A DNA stretch of 64,000 bases from Siderastrea siderea (Eukaryota > Cnidaria > Anthozoa > Scleractinia > Rhizangiidae): NCBI GenBank assembly GCA_964030785.1, contig OZ034978.1, positions 4,721,001 to 4,785,000 of the forward strand, in the 5' to 3' direction. The notes beneath the pieces were generated by a model. That model saw only the letters and a program-made list of their open reading frames with translations. It made no database searches and had not been told where the DNA came from. Below are positions 1 through 10,931 of this stretch, piece by piece. Each line of letters starts with the position of its first letter. Within the stretch, counting starts at the first letter, position 1. The position numbers and the translations under genes are program-made.

Positions 1-363
1 GGAGAATCAATTAGAACTGATCCAGCTGTGAGAGAAATTTTGTTGTTGTAACATGTTTGAAACGTCAGGTTAAGACCTGCTTCATATAATTCAGTATTAT
101 ACACAGAAACGTAGCAACAATCTATGTATACATAACTTGCAATAATTTACAAGTTTTTCTTTATTTTCTACTTTCTAGTAACAGCCAGTATCCCGTAGAA
201 ACATAAACTTTGTAATACATGGCCAATGATGTAGGCTGCAGGGTAAAACATGATAGCTTTGACAATAAAATAGGCTTCAAGACATGCTTAGGTATACTTT
301 TGTTAATTCTATAGATATGTAATGTTGTATTAATAAATGAAACTGATTTTGTTACTGATAGTC
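1..363. other. A+T-rich non-coding leader
   Basis: No reading frame, RNA gene or repeat is recognisable here. It lies directly upstream of the Tnp2-type transposase and may hold its 5' untranslated region or the inner part of its transposon end. I could not find a CACTA-type terminus in it. Confidence 0.4.
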
Positions 364-3234
364 ATGGATCGTCCCTGCCGCAAGAGGGTACAATCAAGGG
401 AAAGAGGTTCTTATCGTGCCTACCTAAAGAACCCGAATGTCTCACCATCAAAGCTACCACGAACATCGCTATATCGTCATAAAAAGAGCAAACAAATACC
501 TGGTGAAAACCATACACCTCCTTCTTTGACCGATGATGTGTGCAATAATGGGAAGACTACTGAACAAACCGATGGAAACCCTGAATATGGTTATGTTGAC
601 GTTGCAGGTCCCAGCACAATTAAACAAGGTGAAGAAGTTGAGATGTTTGAAACTGAAGTAAATAGTGAGGGAGTGGAGACCGAAGTGAATTTTTGTGACC
701 AGGACACCTTTAGCTATCCGGGAGACAGCTTTTTGGATGACAGCTGTGTTGAAGAAAACAATGAAACAGGTGACAAAGATGACGAAGACATCGATTTGCT
801 ACAGGAAATATTGGACCATGATCTGGATGATATTTCAGATTCAAATGATGAACCTGAAATAACTATCTCAGAAAAGCCAATTTTTGAGGGATCTCCACTT
901 ACTTTAACGATGCATATAATCGCCATCATTACATTTGCTATGACGGAGCATTTGTCAGGTAGCACACTTGCGCATCTACTTACTTTGATCTGGTTGCACT
1001 GTCCAAAGCCAAATAACTGTGTCAAGAGTCTAAAACAGCTTTGGGGATTCTTTAAGGATTTCAAAAACCCCATTGAATGGCATTACATGTGCTCAAACTG
1101 TCATAAGTACATTGGAAAACAAAAACCTCAATCGACAGATTACTGTTTGCACTGCACTCATGATTTTAAAATGGGGAGATTTAAATCTTGGCACCCTTTC
1201 ATCTTGTTCCCAATTGTACAACAGTTGCTTTGCTTTTTCGAAGACAAACTCTTTGTAAGCCAGCTTGATTACAAATTTAAACACGAACAGGAAAAACGGG
1301 AAAGGGGTACACCTGACCACATTGAAGACATCATTGATGGCGAAAACTTTAAACGTTTTTTTCGGGAAGGAGGATTTCTGAGGAATCGTTATCACTTAGC
1401 CTTTCAGATGAATACAGATGGGGTTGCTTTGTTCAAGTCTTCTACTTTTAGTATCTGGCCTGTGTATATGATCATATGCGACCTTCCACCTGGATTGAGG
1501 TATACCAGAAAATACAGAATTTTTGCTGGACTTTGGTTTGGTTATACTAAACCAATATTTTCAACATTTATGCAGCCTTTTATTGAAATTATGCAGCAGC
1601 TTTACCGTGATGGCTTTTCGGTTAAGATCCCCTTTGAAGACGAGCTTGTAACGGTAAGAGGGATAACGATCAGTAGCTCAATGGATGCTCCTGCCAAGTG
1701 CCTCTTTATGTGCATGCAACAATTCAATGGTCGATGTGGATGTCCCTACTGTACTACAAGTGGAACAAATGTTCGCACTGAAAAAGGAGGAAACTGTAGA
1801 ACATATCCATATGTAAAGAAATCAAATCGTGCCGAAGATATGCAAGCAAGAACACACGAGCAAACATTTCAAGATGCAACAATGGCAAGGGAGCAAAAGC
1901 TTGCTGGAAAAAAAAATCCTGAAGTGAATGGAATTAAAGGATTAAGCACTGGTTTTGGACTTCCAGGCTATGACATCATCAAGGGAACAAGTATAGACTA
2001 TATGCACACAGTTCTTCTTGGAATCGTGAAGATGCTTATGTCACGCTGGTTTGATACTACTTACAGGCATTCACCTTACTATTGTGGAGACAAGATATCC
2101 ATCTGTGATTCAAGAAGAGCCAATATCAAACCACCTAATAACATTAGTAGGATACCCCGAAGTCTTTATGAACGAACACACTACAAAGCATCTGAATATA
2201 GGACTTGGCTTCTTTACTATTCTTTACCTGTCATGCGAGGTATCTTGCAACAATTGTACTTTGACCACTTCATGCTTTTAGTATGTGCTGTCTTTATTCT
2301 TTTAAAGACTAGTATCTCAGAGTGTGATATACAACAGGCCAGTCAACTATTGGAACATTTCTGTTTGCGTGCTGAAAATCTTTATGATGCCCGCATTCAA
2401 ACGTTTAATCTGCATCAGCTTCTTCACCTTACCGACTGTGTGATTAACAATGGTCCTCTGTGGTCCTGTTCTTGTTTCTTTTTTGAAGACTTAAATGGGG
2501 ATGTGCGCAATCTTTTTCATGGATCACAAAATCCTGAGTCGCAAATAGTAAAGGCTGTTTCGGTAATCCAACACCTGCCAAAGCTTCGCGATAGCCTTCC
2601 TGTTTCAGATGTGAAAACATTCTGCAAGACATTACTAACTAAAAAGGAAACTGGTTATGTCACTGAAGTTATCTGTGAATCAAAGCAGCTTTATGTTGTG
2701 GGAGCTGTGGTTGAACACGCTGTAGATCTTCCGGTGGCAGAATTGGAGGAAACACAACTTTGTTTGGGTGACAGTAGCGATGGGTTAATAGAGAAACCAG
2801 ATCGTTTTGCTCGCCTTAAACATGGAAAGGACGTCTTTCACAGCGAAATATACACAAGGGCTACAAAAAGAAACAGTTTTGTGGTTGCATTTCATGAAAA
2901 GGGTGAAGCTGATGTTTGCTTTGGAGCTGTCATGTACTATCTGAGATGCAAGCTGCCATGTTCAAATGCACTTTGTGTAAACAACTGCACCTGTGCCAAC
3001 AAAACCTTTTTGGCAATGATAAAGAAATTACAAAGAGACCCTAGTGGCCCGTTAAAGTCAAGCAGCTTAAAGGGGCCTCTAGCCATTGCCAATCACCTGG
3101 TTGTGGTTCATAGAGAGAAATTTACTCTAACTTGTATTCCAGTTTCCGATATATTGTATAAGTGCTTTTTTATTGACATCGGTTCAGGCTGTCTGTATGT
3201 TGGGATTGCCCCTAACACAATTGAAAGTGACTGA
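364..3234 (+). CDS. Tnp2-type transposase (EnSpm/CACTA-like), uninterrupted
   Basis: A 956-codon open frame is read from the ATG at 364, which begins MDRPCRKR. An in-frame ATG at 337 would add nine hydrophobic residues and looks less likely. The N-terminal 180 residues are polar and acidic. A Cys-rich block follows (CSNCHKYIG ... CLHC), then the conserved core: NTDGVALFKSS, CLFMCMQQFNGRCGCPYC, DYMHTVLLGIVK, and RIPRSLYERTHYKASEYR followed by WLLYYSLPVMRGIL. Near the end of the core are NLHQLLHL and GPLWSCSCFFFEDLNG. This order matches transposases of the Tnp2 family known from EnSpm/CACTA elements, which cut and paste DNA in the nucleus. There is no frameshift or stop, so it may be a young copy. 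No TIRs could be assigned, partly because the left end may lie outside the window. The family is recognised by motif, not by search. Confidence 0.75.
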   Translation: MDRPCRKRVQSRERGSYRAYLKNPNVSPSKLPRTSLYRHKKSKQIPGENHTPPSLTDDVCNNGKTTEQTDGNPEYGYVDVAGPSTIKQGEEVEMFETEVNSEGVETEVNFCDQDTFSYPGDSFLDDSCVEENNETGDKDDEDIDLLQEILDHDLDDISDSNDEPEITISEKPIFEGSPLTLTMHIIAIITFAMTEHLSGSTLAHLLTLIWLHCPKPNNCVKSLKQLWGFFKDFKNPIEWHYMCSNCHKYIGKQKPQSTDYCLHCTHDFKMGRFKSWHPFILFPIVQQLLCFFEDKLFVSQLDYKFKHEQEKRERGTPDHIEDIIDGENFKRFFREGGFLRNRYHLAFQMNTDGVALFKSSTFSIWPVYMIICDLPPGLRYTRKYRIFAGLWFGYTKPIFSTFMQPFIEIMQQLYRDGFSVKIPFEDELVTVRGITISSSMDAPAKCLFMCMQQFNGRCGCPYCTTSGTNVRTEKGGNCRTYPYVKKSNRAEDMQARTHEQTFQDATMAREQKLAGKKNPEVNGIKGLSTGFGLPGYDIIKGTSIDYMHTVLLGIVKMLMSRWFDTTYRHSPYYCGDKISICDSRRANIKPPNNISRIPRSLYERTHYKASEYRTWLLYYSLPVMRGILQQLYFDHFMLLVCAVFILLKTSISECDIQQASQLLEHFCLRAENLYDARIQTFNLHQLLHLTDCVINNGPLWSCSCFFFEDLNGDVRNLFHGSQNPESQIVKAVSVIQHLPKLRDSLPVSDVKTFCKTLLTKKETGYVTEVICESKQLYVVGAVVEHAVDLPVAELEETQLCLGDSSDGLIEKPDRFARLKHGKDVFHSEIYTRATKRNSFVVAFHEKGEADVCFGAVMYYLRCKLPCSNALCVNNCTCANKTFLAMIKKLQRDPSGPLKSSSLKGPLAIANHLVVVHREKFTLTCIPVSDILYKCFFIDIGSGCLYVGIAPNTIESD

Positions 3235-3589
3235 ATCAAAAAGCAAGTTTCCTTGTACTTGCATTGCACACAGACCACCTAACACAGACTGCTAGATTTG
3301 CGTTCGTGTGTGATATAAATAGCTATATATTATATTTTAATTAATTCTGTTAGGTAAAAGTTATGTTTTTGGTATGTCATTTCTTTTAATATATTGAGCT
3401 GATGTTTTCGGTATTGTGGTAAAGCTATGCTTTTGGTATATCATTTCTATGAAGTATATGAAACTACTTTTTTTGGTTGATATATATAACTATATTGATA
3501 ACAGCTAGAGTCTGCCTTTAATTGACTCTGACGGGATTTCCCTGAATAAATAAAGGTGTTTACTAATTGGTATGTCTCGAAGCTATGGT
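3235..3589. other. A+T-rich 3' flank with scattered GGTATGT motifs
   Basis: Non-coding. From about 3360 the words TTTTGGTATGTC and AAGCTATG appear at irregular spacing. They look like decayed units of the minisatellite that starts at about 3590. Confidence 0.5.
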
Positions 3590-4680
3590 TTTGGTATGTC
3601 ATTCATGTAAGATATAAAGCTACTTTTTTGGTATGTCTCAAAGCTATGTTTTTGGTATGTCATTTCTCACTAAAAATAACCTACTTTTTTGGTATGTCTC
3701 AAAGCTATGTTTTTGGTATGTCATTTCTCACTAAAAAAATGACCTACTTTCTTGGTACGTCTCAAAGCTATGTTTCTGGTATGTCATTTCTCACTTAAAA
3801 AATGACCTACTTTCTTGGTATGTCTCAAAGCTATGTTTCTGGTATGTCATTTCTCACTAAAAAAATGACCTACTTTTTTGGTATGTCTCAAAGCTATGTT
3901 TTTGGTATGTCATTTCTCACTAAAAAAATGACCTACTTTTTTGGTATGTCTCAAAGCTATGTTTCTGGTATGTCATTTCTCACTAAAAAAATGACCTACT
4001 TTTTTGGTATGTCTCAAAGCTATGTTTTTGGTATGTCATTTCTCACTAAAAAAATGACCTACTTTTTTGGTATGTCTCAAAGCTATGTTTCTGGTATGTC
4101 ATTTCTCACTAAAAAAATGACCTACTTTTTTGGTATGTCTCAAAGCTATGTTTCTGGTATGTCATTTCTCACTAAAAAAATGACCTACTTTTTTGGTATG
4201 TCTCAAAGCTATGTTTCTGGTATGTCATTTCTCACTAAAAAAATGACCTACTTTTTTGGTATGTCTCAAAGCTATGTTTCTGGTATGTCATTTCTCACTA
4301 AAAAAATGACCTACTTTTTTGGTATGTCTCAAAGCTATGTTTCTGGTATGTCATTTCTCACTAAAAAAATGACCTACTTTTTTGGTATGTCTCAAAGCTA
4401 TGTTTTTGGTATGTCATTTCTCACTAAAAAAATGACCTACTTTTTTGGTATGTCTCAAAGCTATGTTTCTGGTATGTCATTTCTCACTAAAAAAATGACC
4501 TACTTTTTTGGTATGTCTCAAAGCTATGTTTCTGGTATGTCATTTCTCACTAAAAAAATGACCTACTTTTTTGGTATGTCTCAAAGCTATGTTTCTGGTA
4601 TGTCATTTCTCACTAAAAAAATGACCTACTTTTTTGGTATGTCTCAAAGCTATGTTTTTGGTATGTCATACTCTTTCAAA
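3590..4680 (+). repeat. 63-bp minisatellite, about 17 units
   Basis: Tandem units carry GGTATGTCTCAAAGCTATGT, then TCTGGTATGTCATTTCTCAC, then an A-run and TGACCTACTTTTTT. The regular part has a period of 63 bp. Units differ mainly at one T/C position, and the first few differ by small indels. Because 63 is divisible by three, the array stays open in one plus-strand frame (3802-4710), giving 21-residue repeats. This is a by-product of the period, not evidence of a protein. High unit identity suggests recent expansion. Confidence 0.9.
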
Positions 4681-4825
4681 AGAGCAAGTACTTTCCTGGT
4701 ATGTTTTTGACCTATGTTTTTGGTATGTTTTGAAAAATGACATACCTAAAACATACTAGAGTCAGGTATGTCATACAAGAAACATACCTCAGACATACCA
4801 AAAACATACCTAAAATTTTGTGTGG
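4681..4825. repeat. Inverted copies of the GGTATGT motif
   Basis: After the array the motif occurs as GGTATGTTTTTGACC and then flips strand: GACATACC, AACATACC and ACATACCTAAAA through about 4817. The two orientations could fold into a hairpin of about 60-70 nt per side. The inverted block ends where polymerase coding sequence starts, so it marks a junction. Confidence 0.6.
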
Positions 4826-7515
4826 GCATGTACAATCAAACAAAACACAAAGAGAGGAAACACTTTTGTATGTACTGTCTGCAATGTTTCAGTTCTGAAA
4901 GAGTATTAAACAATCATAAAGATAATTGCATTCAAGTAAATGGAACACAAGCAGTAAATATGCCAACTAAAGATAATAACATACTGAAATTCAATAATTT
5001 TCATAAGCAGCAACCTGTGCCATTTGTTATCTATGCTGATTTTGAGGCTATAACAGAGAAGATTCAAGGATGTCAACCTAACAGTAATAAATCATACACC
5101 GAAGCCTATCAAAAACACACAGACTGTGGTTATGGGTATAAAGTGGTTTGTTGTTATGATGACAAATATACAAAACCAATACAACTATATAGAGGTGAAA
5201 AGGCTGTTTACAAATTCATGGAAAATATGTTAGAAGAAGTAAAATACTGTAAAAAAGTAATGAAGACATTTTTCAACAAACCATTAAAAATGACAAAAGA
5301 GGATGAAGATGAATTCAAAAAAGCAACAACATGTCATATCTGTGATAAAAAATATACTGAAAAAGACATTCGAGTCAGAGATCATTGCCATATTACTGGC
5401 AAATACAGAGGCTCAGCACATCAAGACTGTAATCTGAAACTTAGAATAAATCCAGAAGAAATTAAAATTCCTGTTATATTCCATAATCTAAGAGGTTATG
5501 ACAGTCATTTTATAATGCAAGAGATTGGAGCTATTGTTAAGAAACATGCATATAAAAATAAGAAAGGAGAAGAACAACAAATGAATATCAATGCTATACC
5601 AAACAATATGGAAAAATATATGGCTTTCATGCTTGGTAATCATCTGACATTCATTGACAGTTTCCAATTCATGAGTTCTAGTCTTGATAAACTAGTCAGT
5701 AATTTGCCGGCAGAAGCTTTTAAATATACAAGCAAAAAATTCAAAAAAGGAAAATTCGAATTAATGAGGAAAAAAGGTATTTATCCATACGATTTCATGG
5801 ACAGTTTTGAAAAATTCGATAAAACAGAATTGCCAACTAAAGAAGAATTTTACAGCATATTAAATAATGAGCATATTTCAGATGAGGATTATAGCCATGC
5901 TCAAAAAGTGTGGACTACATTCCAATTACAAACGATGGGTGAATACCATATCAATCTATATCTTAAGTCTGATATCCTTCTATTAGCCGACGTGTTTGAA
6001 AACTTCCGTAAGACCTGTCTTCAGTATTACAAACTTGACCCCTGTCACTACTTCACATCTCCTGGTTTGTCATGGGATGCTATGTTGAAGATGACTAATA
6101 TTAAAGTAGAACTAATGACAGACATAGACATGTTTCAATTCATTGAAAAAGGCATGCGTGGTGGTATATCTTATATAGCAAATCGATATGGAAAAGCCAA
6201 CAACAAGTACATGAGAGAATACGACGAGAAGGCGCCCTCAAAGTACATTATGTATCTTGATGCTAATAATTTATACGGTTGGGCTATGAGTCAATACCTC
6301 CCCACTGGTGGTTTCAAATGGTTAACAGAAAAGCAGATTAATAAAATCAATTTAGCTCAGTATAATGAAGACAGCAATAACGGGTTAATACTAGAAGTTG
6401 ATCTAGAATACCCCAAAGAGTTGCATGACCTTCATAATGACTACCCTCTAGGACCGGAAAAAGTTAAAGTAACTGATAATATGCTGTCTGGGTATTGTAA
6501 GAAGATACAGAAAAAGTTCAAAATATCAACAGGACTAGTCCACAAACTAATCCCTAAATTACATGATAAAGAAAAATACGTCCTACACTATAGAAATCTG
6601 CAGTTGTATCTAGATCTCGGTTTGAAACTAAAGAAAGTCCATCGAGTGTTAGAGTTCAACCAGTCTCCATGGCTCAAGCAATATATAGACTTCAATACAC
6701 AAAAACGTACTCAAGCGAAAAATTCATTCGAAAAAGATTTCTTCAAACTAATGAATAACTCAGTGTTTGGAAAAACGATGGAGAACATAAGAAAGCGTGT
6801 CGATGTCAGACTTATTACAGATGAGAAGAAACTATTGAAGATGGCTTCTAAACCAACTTATGTAAGCAGTAAGATATTCAATGAAAATCTGGTAGCAGTG
6901 CATAAGATCAAAGAAACGTTAACTCTAAACAGGCCGGCATATGTGGGTATGTGTATTCTTGATCTGAGCAAAACTCTAATGTACGATTTTCATTATAACT
7001 ACATAAAAGAAAAGTATGGTAATAAGGCTAGACTACTATTCACTGACACAGACAGTCTAACATATGAGATTGAAGCTAAAGATGTGTACCAACACTTTTG
7101 GAATGATAAAGATCGATTTGACAACAGCGACTATCCAGAAAACTCTCCGTATTTCGATAAGACAAACAAGAAGGTAATCGGTAAATTCAAGGATGAAGCA
7201 GCTGGAATACCAATCACAGAATTCGTAGGTCTTCGATCAAAAATGTACAGTTACATAAAAGACAACCAGAAAGTAGGAAAAACAGCCAAGGGAATCAAGA
7301 AGAACATAATAAAGAACAATATCAAACATGAAGATTATAAAAATGTTTTATTAGAAAATAAACAAATACATCATACTATGAAAACAATAAGAAGTAGCAA
7401 CCATCAACTAGGTAGTTACGAGCTTAATAAAGTGTCACTCAGCTGTTTCGACGATAAACGATATATAGCAAACGATGGAATCAATAGTTTCGCTTACGGA
7501 CATTATGCAATCTGA
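4768..7515 (+). CDS. Protein-primed family B DNA polymerase, 5'-truncated (Polinton/adintovirus-like)
   Basis: The open frame has 915 codons, but the first 20 or so are minisatellite-derived. Real homology begins near 4828, just before a C2HC-type finger (FCMYCLQCFSSERVLNNH). The 3'-5' exonuclease motifs follow: YADFEAI, NLRGYDSHF and YLKSDILLLADVF. Polymerase motifs A (DANNLYGWAM), B (KLMNNSVFGK) and C (FTDTDSL) come next. Between Exo I and Exo II lies an insert with CHICDKKY ... RDHCHITGKYRG, resembling an endonuclease VII-type zinc/HNH fold. In the family the enzyme replicates linear mobile or viral DNA by protein priming. Relatives normally have several hundred more N-terminal residues, which are missing here, so this copy is probably not functional although the catalytic frame is open. 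No capsid, integrase, ATPase or protease genes of a Polinton are next to it. Confidence 0.8.
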   Translation: MSYKKHTSDIPKTYLKFCVGMYNQTKHKERKHFCMYCLQCFSSERVLNNHKDNCIQVNGTQAVNMPTKDNNILKFNNFHKQQPVPFVIYADFEAITEKIQGCQPNSNKSYTEAYQKHTDCGYGYKVVCCYDDKYTKPIQLYRGEKAVYKFMENMLEEVKYCKKVMKTFFNKPLKMTKEDEDEFKKATTCHICDKKYTEKDIRVRDHCHITGKYRGSAHQDCNLKLRINPEEIKIPVIFHNLRGYDSHFIMQEIGAIVKKHAYKNKKGEEQQMNINAIPNNMEKYMAFMLGNHLTFIDSFQFMSSSLDKLVSNLPAEAFKYTSKKFKKGKFELMRKKGIYPYDFMDSFEKFDKTELPTKEEFYSILNNEHISDEDYSHAQKVWTTFQLQTMGEYHINLYLKSDILLLADVFENFRKTCLQYYKLDPCHYFTSPGLSWDAMLKMTNIKVELMTDIDMFQFIEKGMRGGISYIANRYGKANNKYMREYDEKAPSKYIMYLDANNLYGWAMSQYLPTGGFKWLTEKQINKINLAQYNEDSNNGLILEVDLEYPKELHDLHNDYPLGPEKVKVTDNMLSGYCKKIQKKFKISTGLVHKLIPKLHDKEKYVLHYRNLQLYLDLGLKLKKVHRVLEFNQSPWLKQYIDFNTQKRTQAKNSFEKDFFKLMNNSVFGKTMENIRKRVDVRLITDEKKLLKMASKPTYVSSKIFNENLVAVHKIKETLTLNRPAYVGMCILDLSKTLMYDFHYNYIKEKYGNKARLLFTDTDSLTYEIEAKDVYQHFWNDKDRFDNSDYPENSPYFDKTNKKVIGKFKDEAAGIPITEFVGLRSKMYSYIKDNQKVGKTAKGIKKNIIKNNIKHEDYKNVLLENKQIHHTMKTIRSSNHQLGSYELNKVSLSCFDDKRYIANDGINSFAYGHYAI

Positions 7516-7973
7516 AGATGTGACGTCACGACACAGCTGTGTCGGCCTCCATACAAGTTCCGCAAGCACATATAACTTTAAATTGTCAATTAATGTGTAC
7601 GAGATGCAATGTTTCTAATAGATAGATACATCAAAGTCACTAAACTAGACAGACAATTGAAAGACTTAATGACTCATTTCCTCGGGAATGTCCCTATAGT
7701 ATTACATCATAGACTTCCTGTTTTCCGAGAATTTTAAGACTTCCTGTTGTATGAAGTCACGCGATGAAAAAATGCGTTCGTTACCACATGAAATAAAAAC
7801 ATATAGATTCCATCAAATGGAAAAATGCGTTCGGTACCACATAAATGATTAAACATAAAATGAGAAATATATAGATTTCAATAAAATGATTGCCATCAAA
7901 TAAAAACATATATAATTCTCCATAAAATTGAAAATATATAGTCATCCATATAATTGTTGCCATCAGATGGAAA
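7516..7973. repeat. A+T-rich flank with degenerate short repeats
   Basis: From about 7760 to 7975 the words AAAATGCGTTCG, CATCAAATGGAAA and AAACATATA(G/T)A recur at irregular spacing, giving decayed tandem units. No gene is visible. Confidence 0.5.
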
Positions 7974-8047
7974 GTAGATATATAGTTGGGTTTGGTAACA
8001 GAGCATTTTGAAAAAAATGCTCTGGTACCCCCAACTATATAACTACT
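7974..8047. repeat. Near-perfect hairpin, arms of about 34-37 nt
   Basis: The left arm reads AGTAGATATATAGTTGGG ... AACAGAGCATTTT. The right arm is its reverse complement with a few mismatches (AAAATGCTCTGG ... CCCAACTATATAACTACT), around a loop of about 5 nt. It lies 460 bp past the polymerase stop. It could be a small palindromic element or a terminus-type structure. Confidence 0.75.
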
Positions 8048-8611
8048 TAAACACATAAAACGTGGCCAACAAAGGTAGAGTTCCCTCAACAGTGAATGTA
8101 TCTAAGGTACACAAAATTATCTTCCCAGTGGCTAAGTGCACCTTATTGACCAGAGAATCTAGGACACCCTGGAAGATTATGAATGGATATGGTGTTGTTT
8201 TCCTCTCTGCCACTTGTTTGGGACTGGTTAACAAATTAATTTAAATAAGATCTAATGACCTTGGATGCTTATGTCAAGATGGACACTTGTGATAGTGGAT
8301 AGTTTCAGGGAGATGAAACATTCGTTGTACATGCAGCATCTCCACTGAAAGAGTTAAGTGAAAAAAAAAGCACGAAGTCATGGCATTAAAAACAACAAGA
8401 ACAAAAAACAAGTACATCTGGGGACAAGAATAAATTTGCATGGAACTTTATTCGGTTGGACAGTGTTTGCAGTCTGCACTCTATGCAGTCTGAACTCTGA
8501 CCAAATATTTTACAATTAAGAAACTCTTCATTAGTTAATTGACCACTATAAAAAAATTAGTAAGTACTGCCCGATTCCACAAAAGCTTTTTACAAACCAT
8601 AAGTTTGGTAT
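8048..8611. other. Unassigned intergenic DNA
   Basis: Only short unsupported frames occur on either strand. No known repeat or gene was recognised. Confidence 0.4.
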
Positions 8612-8626
8612 AATAATAATAATAAT

Positions 8627-8666
<40 letters not shown>
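8612..8666. repeat. (AAT)n microsatellite
   Basis: A run of AAT/ATA triplets with one interruption ends a few bases before the left TIR of the 9.1-kb transposon. It is therefore part of the insertion-site flank. Confidence 0.95.
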
Positions 8667-8674
8667 CTTATTAA

Positions 8675-9280
8675 GAGCGGTTTGCTGTAAGAACCGACTA
8701 AGGGTGTGCAAGATAGAAAAAACCGATTTTCCCAAAATCTGCCAGAATAAAGGCCTTGATGAACTAGTTCTAAACATATAAGTTTCGGGTCGTTTAGATT
8801 TTTATTTATTTTTTGGTGAATATTTTCGTAATTTGCCCTTGGCGGCAGTCAAAATCAACGCCAAAATCGGGACTTTTCCGTAATCTCCTGTTCACATATT
8901 AAAAGCGTTCTAGAAAAAATTATCCCAGGGAGTTAAAAGGAGTTATTTCCTCGCCTTTGTAGTGGTGTCAAAATTAGATGAAACGCAAACTCGAATTTTT
9001 GACGGAATTTTTAAACTTATACCCTCCAACGGCGGTTACGACAACCCAATTTTTGGCTAAATTCAAGGTCAAAAAAAGCGCTCTGGTACATGGCTTTACT
9101 CTACAGGAATATGTTCCGAGGTAAGACAGTAGTTTCAATTAAACACCTGTGGAAAAAAAAATTGGGACAAATAAAACGGCGAATTTTGAGAGCGGTTTCA
9201 AAACGGGTCACCTGAGCAATATGAGCAACCATTTGACCTTTCATGTCAATGGTAATCAACAAACGGCGGCTCTTAAAGTG
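8675..9280 (+). repeat. Left terminal inverted repeat of the 9.1-kb transposon
   Basis: This arm pairs with 17185-17783 on the opposite strand. The outer 540 bp is nearly identical apart from scattered substitutions and small indels. The inner 60 bp is more diverged, where CAATGGTAATCAAC matches CAATAATGGTAACTCAAC. Confidence 0.85.
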
Positions 9281-10023
9281 CGACTTTACTTGGTCAGAAG
9301 ACAAGTTAATTTGTTTTACCATCACGTTTTGAAGCAGAGAAAACTAAGCGTTTGAATTCTCTTGTTAAAGGCAATGATGTTGAGCGAAAATAGAGTTGCA
9401 GTACAAGTTGTTCGGTTTTGATATGTTTAATACTATCAAATTACATATGCAAAATCTGTTTACATCAGGAAAGCCTTATCAAAAATAAAGTGAAAAGCAA
9501 TACAGCGAATGCTTAGCAAATACTCCTTACCTAACTGATGTTTTCCTGGCCGGAAACCACATCATTATAGACAAAACTCGGCGAGAATGTCGACGAAACT
9601 ACGCGTATACGTGACACGTCGTTGCCCCAGATGTCAAATGTTTTTCACATGCAAGTTAACAATTAACCAAAACAATGGCACGCATAGCGTGCTGTCGTAG
9701 GACAATGACAATATCGACATTTTGCGTCCTGCAAAGGGAACCTTCTGTCTAACTTGAATTCTGTTAAGTACAAGCCAAGGATGCGTACGAATCTATTTGT
9801 TGTGCTTTCGAGCACATACAAAAAATGTCCTGTATCGATAGCCGGATACCGTTAAATAACATAACAGGCTTGCAGAGTTATTTTTTACATTGTTGATGTC
9901 CTTTTCGTGTCCGTCCTCCTAAGTACATAACGAAAAATTCAAAGTGCATGGGAAATTATAAATTTTAATAAACCGTAGTTAAGCATTTCACCTTTGGTTA
10001 ATACCGCTTACCAACACTTATTC
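9281..10023. other. Region between left TIR and transposase stop
   Basis: Non-coding stretch downstream of the minus-strand transposase, presumably its 3' untranslated region. No second gene is visible. Confidence 0.5.
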
Positions 10024-10931
10024 TTATTCACTAAAGCAGCTACACCCCTTGACAAGCTCCGTTAAGGCAGAAAGGTATTGCACCTTGCGTCTTGCATGGA
10101 ATCCGTCTGTACATACACCAAAATACTCGCAAACAGTCTTAAGCATAGCTATGCTCAGTGTTTTCATACTGCCTTTCTTGTGCATGTTGCACAAGTTAAG
10201 GTTATCGTAAGCGATGGGGTGCTGCAGCTGTACTTCATCCAGTACAATCTGGCGGGTATCACGGAACTCTTGCTCTTCTTGCGCAGCTCGAATATCTGAT
10301 TCACTAATCCCCACAGCGTGACGCAGCTTGTATGCCATTCTTGAAAAGAACGACTGTATCTGCTGTGCAGTAAGGAATTCCTCGCTGGAGAACAAGCGCG
10401 AACCATCTGTTTGCTTAGCAAAGCGCATGTCCCTTGCCACTTTCTCTGGGTCTTGCTTGTGGCCTGTTTCCTGACCAATTTTAAATTTCTCCTCCAGATA
10501 CTTCTTTTGAGCCTCTGTAAACCGTGTTGACTTTTTTGCACTTTTTAACGCCCAACCCTCAGGTAATATGTCACCTTCCGTTGACTCAACCGCACTTGCT
10601 CCTAGTGCTTTTGCGGTACTGATGTCTTCCTGAAGGAGAGTATGGTAGGCCTTTTTTGCTTTATCCAGAAGGGTCTCCTTTTCAGGCAACATCTTACACT
10701 TTCCAAAGGAGATATGCTTCTCCAGACTTGCATGTCGCTCATACACCTTGATGCAACCCTCATTTGGGCAGGAGAACAGAACAGTGGGATTTTTCTCTGC
10801 ACCGTCGCCTTTCACTTGCACTTCAAATTCTGCATCAAGGTCTACCTTCTTCGACGATTCCTGCGACGCAACAATGAAGTCACCAGACGAGAACTGACTG
10901 TCAAATCGGCAACTTTGCAAAAAGTCGTTAA
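10024..10931 (-). CDS. Exon 6 of the long-TIR transposase (C2H2 finger and C-terminal block)
   Basis: The acceptor CTTTTCAG precedes the exon. It holds the C2H2 finger, then a charged segment (KKSTRFTEAQKKYLEEKF) and SRLFSSEEFLTAQQIQSFFS, which looks like a DNA- or protein-binding helical block. It ends at a TAA (10024-10026). Confidence 0.75.

Noticed and set aside
3802..4710. 302-codon open frame of 21-residue repeats
   Set aside because: It is the 63-bp minisatellite read in one frame; no start context, no non-repeat domain.
364..4825. Full CACTA element bounded by the GGTATGT arrays
   Set aside because: No CACTA/G-type terminus or matching left-hand array was visible in the window, so the borders cannot be supported.
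4768..8047. Complete Polinton or virus genome
   Set aside because: Only the polymerase is present and it lacks its N-terminus; no integrase, ATPase, protease or capsid genes nearby.
9101..9355. Small opposed frames in the left TIR
   Set aside because: Same sequence lies inverted at 17.2-17.5 kb without conserved frames; non-coding TIR.
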